A stretch of 64,000 bases of DNA, from positions 744,001 to 808,000 of the forward strand of contig NZ_CP190246.1 of NCBI RefSeq assembly GCF_039652435.2, in the 5' to 3' direction. Of this stretch, positions 25,149 to 33,707 are shown one piece after another; the stretch's first letter is position 1, and every line of letters begins with the position of its first letter. This stretch comes from Niabella insulamsoli. Its GTDB lineage: Bacteria > Bacteroidota > Bacteroidia > Chitinophagales > Chitinophagaceae. Both the position numbers and the translations under genes were made by a program. The notes under the pieces are model-generated. The model was given only the letters and a program-made list of their open reading frames with translations. It did not search any database and was not told the DNA's origin.

Positions 25149-25249
25149 CTGAGCCGAGTTTCCTGAAAGAGGCTCGGCGTATGTTCGAGTTCCAAACACC
25201 GAGTCCACGGCCAACTCTCAAGATCCCTGGTGAAATTCGGCTACGAAGG
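25145..25249 (+). repeat. Array repeat element, copy 6
   Basis: Core 25152-25242 (91 bp), the most diverged copy. The arms read AGCCGAGTTTC and GAAATTCGGCT: one C-G pair became T-A and one G-C became G-T, so the closing stem still pairs. The inner arm became GAGGCTCGGC, which still pairs over 10 positions with the left arm. The copy ends 33 bp from the 3' end of mqo. Confidence 0.92.
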
Positions 25250-25282
25250 AAATGTGTTGTATCGCTGCGTTAAGAGTACGAT

Positions 25283-26764
25283 CTATGCTGTCAACTCTAA
25301 TACACGGCTCGTGCGCGCTCTTACTTCAGCGAGCAATGCTGCATCGTCTTCGAGCAGTTTACCGTAAGAGGGAATCATTTTTTTCAACCGGTCCATATTA
25401 CTTTCGGCACGATCGGGGAAGCATTGATATAGTAATTTCAACATAATGGAAACCGCTGTTGAGGCACCGGGCGAAGCGCCTAATAAAGCAGAAATAGAAC
25501 CATCTGCCGAGGTTACAATCTCAGTTCCGAATTGCAGCGTAGGCCCATGTTCGGGATCATTATGAATGACTTGAACGCGCTGGCCGGCTTCCTGTAATTT
25601 CCAATCCGCTTTTTTGGCTTCCGGATAGAATTGCTTCAACACATTCATCCGGTCTTCAACAGAAAGGCTCAACTGTTTGATAAGGTATTTTTCAAGATCA
25701 ATGTTTTTGATTCCAACTTTGATAAGAGGGAAAATATTCCAGTATTTTACCGTACCAAACAAATCCCAATAAGACCCTTCTTTTAAAAATTTGGTAGAGA
25801 AGGTAGCAAATGGGCCAAAGAGAATCGCTTTTTCGCCGTCAATAATGCGTGCGTCTAAATGCGGTACGCTCATAGGCGGCGCTCCTACTTCGGCCTGGCC
25901 ATAAACCTTCGCGTTGTGGCGCGCACTGATTTCGGAATTTTTGCAAACCAGCCATTGGCCGCCTACAGGAAAGCCGCCATATTTTTTTCCTTCAGGGATA
26001 TCTGACTTTTGCAGCAACTCTAAAGAGCCTCCTCCGGCGCCGATAAAAACAAACTTGGCGAGCACATAATATTTCTTTCCCGAGCCCAGGTCTTTCACTT
26101 TAACCCTCCAGCGCTTATCGCCCTGTTGCTTCAATTTTCTTACTTCGTGATGCAGATGCAGCTGTGTGCTGCCCGACTTTTGCAAAGATTTGATAAGCGC
26201 GCCTGTGATCGCTCCAAAATTCACATCGGTACCCATCGGCGAGTAAGTAGCAGCGATTTTTTCACGGGGGTCGCGGTTTTCAGTAATGAGGGGCGCCCAT
26301 TGTTTTATCACCTCCGGCTCTTCCGAATATTCCATCGGATGAAAAAGCGTGCTTCGCTGCAGCGCTTGAAACCGTTTATTTAAATAATCCACGTCGCTTT
26401 CGCCCCGAACAAAGCTCATGTGTGGGGTGGAGCGAATAAAATCTTTCGGGTTAGCCAGTCTTTCCTGCTCAATCAAATAGGCCCAGAATTGCTTGGAAAC
26501 TTCAAACTGCTCCATGATCGAGCGCGCCTTATCGGTGTGCACAACGCCGGCTTCATCCTGGGGCGTGTAATTCAATTCGCAAAGGGCCGCATGGCCGGTG
26601 CCGGCATTATTCCAGGCATCAGATGCTTCTTCGGCAACGTCTTTCAGCCTTTCAAAAATATGAATAGATTTATCGGGCGCTAACTGGTTGATCAGCATGC
26701 CCAATGTGGCACTCATAATACCTCCGCCAATAAGGACCACATCGGTTTCAATAGTTTCTTTCAA
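25283..26764 (-). CDS. mqo: Malate:quinone oxidoreductase
   Basis: A peripheral inner-membrane FAD enzyme that oxidises malate to oxaloacetate and passes electrons to quinone, a TCA-cycle alternative to NAD-malate dehydrogenase. The 493-residue length is typical. The FAD Rossmann motif DVVLIGGGIMSATLGML is at residues 8-24, followed by the family-specific SDAWNNAGTGHAALCELNYTP and later FPVGGQWLVCKN and LGASPGASTAVSIML. The gene is monocistronic, with 158 bp to the upstream ABC-F gene in the same direction. Its 3' end borders the repeat array. Confidence 0.95.
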   Translation of the reverse strand: MKETIETDVVLIGGGIMSATLGMLINQLAPDKSIHIFERLKDVAEEASDAWNNAGTGHAALCELNYTPQDEAGVVHTDKARSIMEQFEVSKQFWAYLIEQERLANPKDFIRSTPHMSFVRGESDVDYLNKRFQALQRSTLFHPMEYSEEPEVIKQWAPLITENRDPREKIAATYSPMGTDVNFGAITGALIKSLQKSGSTQLHLHHEVRKLKQQGDKRWRVKVKDLGSGKKYYVLAKFVFIGAGGGSLELLQKSDIPEGKKYGGFPVGGQWLVCKNSEISARHNAKVYGQAEVGAPPMSVPHLDARIIDGEKAILFGPFATFSTKFLKEGSYWDLFGTVKYWNIFPLIKVGIKNIDLEKYLIKQLSLSVEDRMNVLKQFYPEAKKADWKLQEAGQRVQVIHNDPEHGPTLQFGTEIVTSADGSISALLGASPGASTAVSIMLKLLYQCFPDRAESNMDRLKKMIPSYGKLLEDDAALLAEVRARTSRVLELTA

Positions 26765-26922
26765 TCTACTTCGTTTAAGTCAGGAAATGCGGCGCGAAAA
26801 TACTACGATTAAGCCGTTCAACCTAAGATTCGTCCCCACATCTTCCGCCGGGCTACGGTTTTTACAGACAGATAAAGAAATTATTAATATAAGAATGATT
26901 TTGTTTTACGTACTTACACTTG

Positions 26923-28803
26923 TCAACCTTCAATTAGTTCGCTCAATTCCAGCCAGCGCATTTCTTTTTCATCAATGAGGTTGGTGACCTCGCCGATGCG
27001 GCTGGAAAGTTGCTGTAAGGCTTCAAAGGAAAGATTGCCGGCGCTTAATTGCGCGGTGATCGTTTCTTTTTCCCTGGCCAGGTCTTCCATTTCTTTTTGA
27101 AGCGACTCAAATTCTCGTTTTTCCTTGTATGAGATTTTTCTTTTTTCGGGCGGCGCGGCCTCTTTTAATGCCTCTGGCTTAGGCGAGGGCGCCTGGTCGG
27201 CTTTTGCCTTTTTCTTATCTTCCTGCAATCTGAACTGTGTATAATTGCCGGGAAAATCGCTGATCGCCCCATCGCCCTCAAACACCAGCAGATGGTCTAC
27301 AAGGCGATCCATAAAATAGCGGTCGTGGCTGACGATTAACAGGCAACCGGGAAATTCCATAAGGAAGTTTTCGAGTACTCCCAACGTCGGCAGGTCGAGG
27401 TCGTTGGTAGGCTCATCTAAAATTAGAAAATTGGGATTTTTAAAAAGGATGGAAAGCAGGTGTAAGCGCCGTTTTTCGCCGCCGCTCAATTTGCTGATAT
27501 AGGTGTATTGCTTATCGGCATTGAAAAGAAAGAGCTCCAGAAACTGGGAAGCGCTTAGTGTGCCTCCTTTGGCAAGCGGGAAATGCTCTGCGATGTTTTT
27601 TACAAATTCAATCACGCGCATATCATGTTTCACTTCCAGGCCCTGCTGTGAGTAATTGCCAAAGATGACGGTATCGCCAATGTTAACCTTGCCGCTATCT
27701 GCCGCCTGCAAGCCTTGTAGTATATTCAGAAACGTGGATTTGCCGGCGCCGTTCTTACCGATCACACCCACGCGCTCGCCTTTGTTGAACGTATAATCGA
27801 AACCGTCAAGAATTTTTTTATCGCCATAGGCCTTATAAACTTTTTTAAGTTCAACAACCTTTCCGCCCAGCCTGTTCATCTTCATTTGCAGCTCTACCTG
27901 TTCATTCACTACCTGCTGTTTGGCGCGTTTTTCAATATCATAAAAATGATCTTCCCTGCTTTTAGATTTGGTAGTGCGCGCCTTAGGCTGTTTACGCATC
28001 CACTCCAGCTCGCGCCGGTAAAGGTTTTTAGCTTTATCGATACTGGCCAGCTCATTTTCGATTCTTTGAGATTTTTTTTCGAGATAATTCTCATAATCCC
28101 CCTTATGAACAAAAAGGCTGCTGCTTTCCATTTCCCAGATCTCTTCGCAAACTGCGTCTAAAAAATAGCGGTCGTGCGTCACCAGCAGCAGGGTGACGTT
28201 TTCCTTGTTCAGAAAATGTTCGAGCCATTCCACCATTTCAACATCAAGATGGTTGGTGGGCTCATCCATAATAAGTAGTATGTGCTTGTGCTCAAATCCA
28301 ATATCTATCAGGGTTTTCGCCAGCGCTACCCGTTTTTTTTGGCCGCCGCTCAGGTTTTTAACAATAGCGTCGAGGTTGTGGATGTTTAACTTGCCGAAGA
28401 TCTGTTTTACTTTGGCGTCAAAATCCCAGGCTTGCAGTTCGTCCATTGCTATCAGCGCCAGCGCTATTTTATCAGCGTCAGCCGCTTCGCTGGCCGATTC
28501 ATAATTTTTTATGGCATTGATGACCGGGCTATTATGAAAAAACACATTATCGGCGATGCTCTGCTCGGGGTCGAGGTCGGGCTCCTGTTCGAACAGCACA
28601 ACGTCTACATCTTTATTGATCCATAATTTTCCCTGATCGGGCGTTTCTTTGCCGGCCAAAATTTTTAAAAGCGTCGACTTTCCGGTGCCGTTGCGGGCCA
28701 CCAGGGCGATTTTATCACCCTCTTCTATATGAAATGAGATATCGGAAAATAGCGGTTGAATACCATAACTTTTTTCCAAACCTTCCGCAGAAACGTAATG
28801 CAT
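26923..28803 (-). CDS. ABC-F ATPase, Uup-like
   Basis: A soluble 626-residue protein with two ATP-binding cassettes and no membrane domain, as in the ABC-F ribosome-associated family. Walker A motifs are ARNGTGKST (about residue 37) and GKNGAGKST (about residue 346); signature motifs NLSGGQKKRVALAK and KLSGGEKRRLHLLS; Walker B LLIMDEPTNHLD and FLILDEPTNDLD. The linker between the domains is rich in Arg/Lys. The C-terminal region after about residue 530 is Lys/Glu-rich and ends in a coiled coil, like Uup, which is linked to translation or DNA-structure tolerance. Confidence 0.92.
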   Translation of the reverse strand: MHYVSAEGLEKSYGIQPLFSDISFHIEEGDKIALVARNGTGKSTLLKILAGKETPDQGKLWINKDVDVVLFEQEPDLDPEQSIADNVFFHNSPVINAIKNYESASEAADADKIALALIAMDELQAWDFDAKVKQIFGKLNIHNLDAIVKNLSGGQKKRVALAKTLIDIGFEHKHILLIMDEPTNHLDVEMVEWLEHFLNKENVTLLLVTHDRYFLDAVCEEIWEMESSSLFVHKGDYENYLEKKSQRIENELASIDKAKNLYRRELEWMRKQPKARTTKSKSREDHFYDIEKRAKQQVVNEQVELQMKMNRLGGKVVELKKVYKAYGDKKILDGFDYTFNKGERVGVIGKNGAGKSTFLNILQGLQAADSGKVNIGDTVIFGNYSQQGLEVKHDMRVIEFVKNIAEHFPLAKGGTLSASQFLELFLFNADKQYTYISKLSGGEKRRLHLLSILFKNPNFLILDEPTNDLDLPTLGVLENFLMEFPGCLLIVSHDRYFMDRLVDHLLVFEGDGAISDFPGNYTQFRLQEDKKKAKADQAPSPKPEALKEAAPPEKRKISYKEKREFESLQKEMEDLAREKETITAQLSAGNLSFEALQQLSSRIGEVTNLIDEKEMRWLELSELIEG

Positions 28804-28901
28804 GGCGCGAAGCTAAAGAAGTTTTGTAAAAACCTGCGTTGTTTCACGCCAAAGGAGTTTTTAAGCAGGGTATAGCTACTAGAAGCATGATCTGTCAGTT
28901 T

Positions 28902-29687
28902 TTATATCGATTTCAATAAGCCACCGTCCACGGGAATACTTGTGCCTGTAACATAAGCCGCTTCCCCGGAGGCTAAGAATGCCACCATATTCGCCAGCTC
29001 TTCGGGTTTTCCCAGTCTTTGCAGAGGGATCTCTTCCACTGATTTTTGTTTAATGGCCTCCAGAGTGGTCTGCTGTGCCTGGGCCTGCGCGGTAAACAAT
29101 TCGGTCAGCCGCTCTGTATCAAAATTGCCCGTGAGCAGATTGTTTACTGTGATATTAAACTTTCCCACATCGCGCGAAAGGGTTTTGCCCCATGCTACAA
29201 CCGCAGCGCGAATAGTGTTGGACAAGGCCAGGTTGTCAACCGGCTCTTTCACCGTGCGGGAGGTAAGATTGATGATGCGCCCGAAACGTTTTGCTTTCAT
29301 CGACCCTATGGCTGCCGCTGTTGTATATTGCACTGTCTGAAAAAGCATGTTGAAGGCGTTAAAATAGTCGTCGGCCTTTTTTTCGAGCACGGTGCCGGCT
29401 GAGGGGCCGTTCGTGTTGTTTACCAAAATATCTACCTGATTGCTTAAAAAGAAATCATCAATTATTTTCTTATACGAATCAAAATCAGCAAAATCAACAA
29501 CGAGGTATTGGTGTTGCTGCCCATTTTTTGTATCAAGAGCGGCTAAGGCAGCCTGAAGCTTTTGCTCCTTTCGTGCCATAAGGGTTACGGAAGCGCCGCT
29601 GGCGGCCAATTGTTGCGCCACCGCAAAGCCTAAGCCCTGGCTGGATCCACCGACCAGGGCCTTTTTATGAGCTAGGGAAATAATCAT
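28902..29687 (-). CDS. SDR-family oxidoreductase lacking canonical YxxxK
   Basis: A 261-residue short-chain dehydrogenase-like protein. The cofactor motif VGGSSQGLG is at about residues 12-20 and NNTNGP at about 90-95. Where classical SDRs have Tyr-x-x-x-Lys this protein reads DNLALSNTIRAAVV after LTSRT, so the catalytic Tyr and Lys are not seen. I recall a 3-oxoacyl-ACP-reductase-like subgroup with this LSN...R pattern. The C-terminus VTGTSIPVDGGLLKSI is normal. It lies between an ABC-F gene and an M1 peptidase gene, all on the minus strand, with 55 bp to the peptidase gene. Confidence 0.82.
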   Translation of the reverse strand: MIISLAHKKALVGGSSQGLGFAVAQQLAASGASVTLMARKEQKLQAALAALDTKNGQQHQYLVVDFADFDSYKKIIDDFFLSNQVDILVNNTNGPSAGTVLEKKADDYFNAFNMLFQTVQYTTAAAIGSMKAKRFGRIINLTSRTVKEPVDNLALSNTIRAAVVAWGKTLSRDVGKFNITVNNLLTGNFDTERLTELFTAQAQAQQTTLEAIKQKSVEEIPLQRLGKPEELANMVAFLASGEAAYVTGTSIPVDGGLLKSI

Positions 29688-29742
29688 ACGTATAAAATAA
29701 TTGAACCTAATCTGTCAGCAACAAAGCCGAACAATGATTTAG

Positions 29743-31317
29743 TTAAAGATTGTCCACCGTTTTTAATTTATTGAAAGCCGCATCCAAATTGCTGCCCAGC
29801 GACTTTTCAAAACTCGCTTTGAGGTCTTCCGGCTGGGGATGTTTGTTGCTCCATGCTTTAAAATAATCTTTAAAAGCCTCGTCAATTTTTTGCCGGCCAA
29901 ATTGTTGCTCCAACTGGTAAACCCAAATCGCGGTTTTTAAATACGAGATCAATCCATACTCCTGAGAACTCTTAAAATTTTCGGCGGGTTGATCTATAGC
30001 GCTATTCATTGGAATCTGCCGCATGGCATTATAAAGCGCCGACTGAAATTGCACTAAAGGCAGATTTTTAACGGCTTCCGGAATTTGATCTTTGAAGATG
30101 GAATTGTATCGGTATTTCTCTGCTTCGTACCGAAATTGGAAATAGGTATTCAACCCTTCGTCCTGCCAGGTGTGTTCACGTTCGTTGCTGCCGAGCATAC
30201 TCATAAACCAATTGTGCCCGATTTCATGGGCGATCACGCCGTCCAGATATTCTTTACTGGCGTCAGGAACAGTGATCAGCGTAATCATCGGGTATTCCAT
30301 TCCACCGGAAGAATTGTTTTTGGGGCCTTCAAAAACCTGCACCGTAGGGTATTGATAATCGCCAATCCAGTGGCTGTAGGCTCTTGTGGCGTCTTTCGCA
30401 TAATCGATGCTATTGTTCCAAATCGTGCCTGGTTTATTTTTATAGAAGGTAAAAGCGTCAACAGTCTTATCTGAACTCAATTGTAAGGTGTCATACTGAA
30501 TCACGACATTTTTTTCTGCAAACCATGCAAAGTCCGGAACATTTTTAGCAAGATAGGTCAAGGTTTTATTTCCCGATTTGCCTTTATATAATTCGGGTGC
30601 TTCAGTGCGGTTGGTTGCATTTTTCATTCCAATGCTTTTATATTGTTTTAACTCATCCGCGTTTTGCAGCACGCCGGTGGCGCCGACCACATAATCACCG
30701 GGCAATGTAATATCGACCTTGTAATCGCCGTATTCGCTGTAGTATTCGCCCATGCTGAGGTAGGGAAATTCGTGCCACCCGCTTTTATCATACACTGCCG
30801 GCTTCGGGTACCACTGCGTTGCCATAAATTGCCCGTCGGCATAACCCGAACGAGAGAAATAGGAGGGCAGTTTTACACGAAAAGTGGTAGCAATAGTGGC
30901 GGAAGCGCCGGGCTTCAGGCTTTCGGGTAAAATTACTTTTATGATATCAATATAGTTGGGATTGCTGTGGGGTTCGATTTTGGCCTTTTTCCCGTTTACC
31001 TTAAAATCCAAACCATCGATATACCCATGGGTGATAGTGGATAGATCATCTTCAGAAGTAGGATCGTTTTTCAATTGTTGGAAAAGGGCGGTACTGTCAT
31101 TTTTATACGCATTAGGCCAAATATGAAACCAGATATAAGTTAACGTTTCAGGCGCGTTGTTTTTATAAACAATTTCTTCTTTCCCCGAAAGAGTATTGGC
31201 CTTGTCATCGAGACTTACTTCAATTTTATAAGATACATCCTGCTGCCAGTAAGCATCCTGCGCGATGACAGACGTGGTTAGCGTTAATAAAAAGCACACA
31301 TAAATCGTTCGTAGCAT
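29743..31317 (-). CDS. M1-family zinc metallopeptidase, exported
   Basis: A 524-residue gluzincin with signal peptide (cleavage expected after VIAQ, about residue 20). The N-terminal beta domain resembles other Bacteroidota M1 peptidases (SLDDKANTLSGKEEIVYKN, YIWFHIWPNAY). The exopeptidase loop SSGGMEYPM (GAMEN equivalent, about residue 335) precedes the zinc site HEIGH (about residue 364) with the third ligand in WQDEGLNTYF exactly 18 residues later. The protein is shorter than full aminopeptidase N (~870) and stops after the helical domain start. It probably degrades peptides in the periplasm. Confidence 0.9.
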   Translation of the reverse strand: MLRTIYVCFLLTLTTSVIAQDAYWQQDVSYKIEVSLDDKANTLSGKEEIVYKNNAPETLTYIWFHIWPNAYKNDSTALFQQLKNDPTSEDDLSTITHGYIDGLDFKVNGKKAKIEPHSNPNYIDIIKVILPESLKPGASATIATTFRVKLPSYFSRSGYADGQFMATQWYPKPAVYDKSGWHEFPYLSMGEYYSEYGDYKVDITLPGDYVVGATGVLQNADELKQYKSIGMKNATNRTEAPELYKGKSGNKTLTYLAKNVPDFAWFAEKNVVIQYDTLQLSSDKTVDAFTFYKNKPGTIWNNSIDYAKDATRAYSHWIGDYQYPTVQVFEGPKNNSSGGMEYPMITLITVPDASKEYLDGVIAHEIGHNWFMSMLGSNEREHTWQDEGLNTYFQFRYEAEKYRYNSIFKDQIPEAVKNLPLVQFQSALYNAMRQIPMNSAIDQPAENFKSSQEYGLISYLKTAIWVYQLEQQFGRQKIDEAFKDYFKAWSNKHPQPEDLKASFEKSLGSNLDAAFNKLKTVDNL

Positions 31318-31518
31318 AAGATTATTTTTTTTGAAGATAAGAAGATTTTAGATTGTTTACCCAACGTTTAGATGACCGGTAGTAGTAACGCAAAACAAGT
31401 GTTAAGGGTTTCTGAAAGCAAAGCCAATGACATCGTAAAAGATTTTTTAATGGCAAATCATAGGGGTAGTGGGCGGATGAGTTGTATTGATAAATGTATC
31501 AGCATTGTTTCCATTACC

Positions 31519-31533
31519 GGCCGGGACCCGGCC
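31519..31533. promoter_or_regulatory. GC-rich inverted repeat before START-like gene
   Basis: GGCCGGG-A-CCCGGCC is a perfect 7-bp inverted repeat ending 18 nt before the ATG at 31552. It may be an operator or a translation-blocking hairpin. Confidence 0.35.
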
Positions 31534-31551
31534 AATTAAAGTATAGAATAT

Positions 31552-32031
31552 ATGAAACACTTACTACAACCCGTTTTTACATTTATTACTTTTCTATTTT
31601 TTTTCACGATATGCCGGGCGGGCGATTTTGAATGGGTAAAGACAGAAAAAGAAATTTCAGTTTATGAAAGGTGGGTAAAACATAATGGAAATACCGTCCG
31701 GGAATTAAAAGTGGAATTTACGGTTTTGTCTGCATCGGCCGGGAAAGTGATTGCTTTGCTTAAAGACCCGGCGAAGGGGCCGAAGTGGAATACCAATGCC
31801 AAAAAGTTCCGGATCGTCCCTACTGCTAATGAAGCGGTGTGGCTCAATTATGTCCGGTATGATATTCCCTGGCCGATGAATGACCAGGATTGCAGCCTTA
31901 AATTTTACTATAACCGCAGTGAGCTAACCCAACCTGTATGCCATATCTATTTTGAAGAAATAAAAACTGAAAAATTCCCGCTTGTCAAAGATGTAACGCG
32001 GATTACCGGAACCAAGGGGAAATGGGTATAA
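31552..32031 (+). CDS. START/SRPBCC-fold exported protein, probably truncated
   Basis: A 159-residue product with a signal peptide (hydrophobic to about residue 22, CRAGDFEW) and the beginning of a START-type lipid-binding domain: FEWVKTEKEISVYERW, VIALLKDPAKGPKWN and the characteristic DIPWPMNDQD (about residue 104). START domains need about 200 residues; here the frame ends at TGTKGKWV, before the last strands and C-terminal helix. Another frame continues across the stop with YNEDDRLGQGKLFSVYQRCA, which could be the shifted continuation but is itself short. I read this as a recently damaged gene or a minimal variant. Confidence 0.6.
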   Translation: MKHLLQPVFTFITFLFFFTICRAGDFEWVKTEKEISVYERWVKHNGNTVRELKVEFTVLSASAGKVIALLKDPAKGPKWNTNAKKFRIVPTANEAVWLNYVRYDIPWPMNDQDCSLKFYYNRSELTQPVCHIYFEEIKTEKFPLVKDVTRITGTKGKWV

Positions 32032-32097
32032 TGAGGATGACCGGCTCGGACAAGGCAAGTTGTTTTCCGTGTATCAACGCTGTGCGTAGCGTATCGG

Positions 32098-32790
32098 TTA
32101 ACGCGCTCTTGCCAATCTTTTGTCTACAAAGAAACGAACGAGTAGCAAGCCTGCGATAAACCCGCCAACGTGGGCGGCATAGGCAACGCCAGTACCTTCG
32201 CGGCCCATGGCGCCCCAGCCTTCAATTACTTGCAAAGCAATCCAGAGGCCTAAAGCAATAAATGCATTCACCCTGATAATAAAAGGAATAAGAAAAACCC
32301 TGATTTTGTTTTTGGGAAATAATAAAATATATCCGCCCAAAACACCGGCTATTGCGCCTGAAGCGCCTAAACTCGGCGTGTACATACCAGTGTGGGTGTA
32401 AGAAGACATAAAAACATGCGCCAGCGTGGCGAGCACACCACAGAGCAGGTAGAAAATCAGGTAGCGTTTGTGTCCCATCACATTTTCGAGGTTGTCGCCG
32501 AAAATCAGCAGATACATCATGTTACCAATAATATGAGCAAACCCACCGTGCATAAACATGGCGGTAAGGATTGTGCCGTAAACAGGTATCGGGGTGGCGC
32601 CCAATCCGCCGCCTTTAATATCCGTATTGCGTAAAATTTCCTCGGGCACGGTCGCAAAGCTCATGGTAAACGCTTCATTAGCGCCCATACCCTGCGCAAA
32701 AACAAACACTATCACGTTGATCGCGATAAGCAAATAATTGATATAAGGCGTCCGCGTTCTTCCCGAATTATCATCACCAATAGGTATCAT
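32098..32790 (-). CDS. Rhomboid-family intramembrane serine protease
   Basis: A 230-residue polytopic membrane protein with about six helices. The catalytic Ser lies in LGASGAIAG (GxSG, about residue 140) and the His in AAHVGGFIAG near the last helix (about residue 206). The segment HGGFAHIIGNMMYLLIFGDNLE is the typical HxxxxHxxxNM rhomboid motif. It would cleave transmembrane substrates within the inner membrane; substrates are unknown. It is followed upstream (59 bp) by a J-domain gene in the same direction. Confidence 0.93.
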   Translation of the reverse strand: MIPIGDDNSGRTRTPYINYLLIAINVIVFVFAQGMGANEAFTMSFATVPEEILRNTDIKGGGLGATPIPVYGTILTAMFMHGGFAHIIGNMMYLLIFGDNLENVMGHKRYLIFYLLCGVLATLAHVFMSSYTHTGMYTPSLGASGAIAGVLGGYILLFPKNKIRVFLIPFIIRVNAFIALGLWIALQVIEGWGAMGREGTGVAYAAHVGGFIAGLLLVRFFVDKRLARAR

Positions 32791-32849
32791 AAAATTTATA
32801 ATTTAATAAGTAAGATAGCCGAAAATTGATAATTTGAAACAGCGGTTAT

Positions 32850-33494
32850 CTAATATTTTAGCGAAGTGCCCCAAATCAAAATGCAAAGCAACACTACGAT
32901 CAAAATGATAAATGCAGGCTTCCAGTTATCCCAAAAAAGATGGCTTGAGAGGTCTTCTTTTTTTTGGATGATATATGCCTTATGATTGGTATTGATCTGC
33001 AATAATTTATCATAAATACGCAATCGATCGTTGACCGGTAAAACGGAAATTAGTTGTATAAATTCTAATACGATGGCGTCGTTCACCGAAATTTCGCCGA
33101 AGTTGTTTAGTAGCGAGACGCGCTCTTCGGCCAGCAACAACAGCAGTTCATCTCTGACGCCTTCCTTATTCATTCTGTAAACATCCAGCCTCGAAATATT
33201 TTCACTGGCCTGCAAAACCTCTTTCAGCAGGTACTGGGGTGTATGAACGGGTTGCTCAAACTGTTGATGATTAGCTTTATACAACCAGCGTTCTTGCAGG
33301 TATTTCTCTTTTTTTATAGGATTTGATAAGGTTTCATACGCTTCTTTTATCAATTCAAAATGAGCGTCCGACTCTTTGCTGTGCGGGTTTTTATCAGGAT
33401 GAAAACGATGGGCCAGCTTACGGTAAGCAGCCTTTATTTCAGAAAGGTCTGCAGAAGGGGCTATTTGTAATATTTGATAATAATCGACCGCCAT
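32850..33494 (-). CDS. J-domain protein with C-terminal membrane anchor
   Basis: A 214-residue DnaJ-like co-chaperone. The J domain occupies residues 1-70, with HPD in AHRFHPDKNPHS (about residue 34). There is no Gly/Phe or zinc-finger region. The middle is helical, and residues about 190-210 (FIILIVVLLCILIWG) form a membrane helix at the C-terminus, so it would recruit DnaK to the membrane. It is divergent from the DUF6600 gene across 213 bp and followed by the rhomboid gene. Confidence 0.88.
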   Translation of the reverse strand: MAVDYYQILQIAPSADLSEIKAAYRKLAHRFHPDKNPHSKESDAHFELIKEAYETLSNPIKKEKYLQERWLYKANHQQFEQPVHTPQYLLKEVLQASENISRLDVYRMNKEGVRDELLLLLAEERVSLLNNFGEISVNDAIVLEFIQLISVLPVNDRLRIYDKLLQINTNHKAYIIQKKEDLSSHLFWDNWKPAFIILIVVLLCILIWGTSLKY

Positions 33495-33707
33495 CGCAGC
33501 GCAAATATGTTAAATATTTTTTACTCTGTATTCCAAAATTCCTACCTAATGCCCTGTTAAAGCCGCCAAAATGCAAACTAAATCTTAAAAATGATGCCAA
33601 ACCCTTACCTGCCCTACGTTAACGCAACTTTATTTTAAACCCCGCGTCTTTTAAACAGAAGCCGATGCTTCGCGATTTTTATAACAACAAGGTTTAAATA
33701 AATTAAG

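Noticed and set aside
23369..25249. Integron with attC sites
   Set aside because: The elements are spaced by genes and fold as inverted repeats, but the RYYYAAC/GTTRRRY core sites are absent from the ends and no integrase is near.
23369..25249. CRISPR array
   Set aside because: Repeats of ~109 bp with spacers of 30 to ~650 bp containing genes and no cas genes do not fit CRISPR.
23369..25249. Rho-independent terminators
   Set aside because: The hairpins are strong but no T-run follows on either strand; edges read GGGAAGGAAA and AAGAAGG.
33658..33671. GAAGC-CGAT-GCTTC hairpin before the DUF6600 gene
   Set aside because: A 5-bp stem is too short to claim a function in a 213-bp divergent region.
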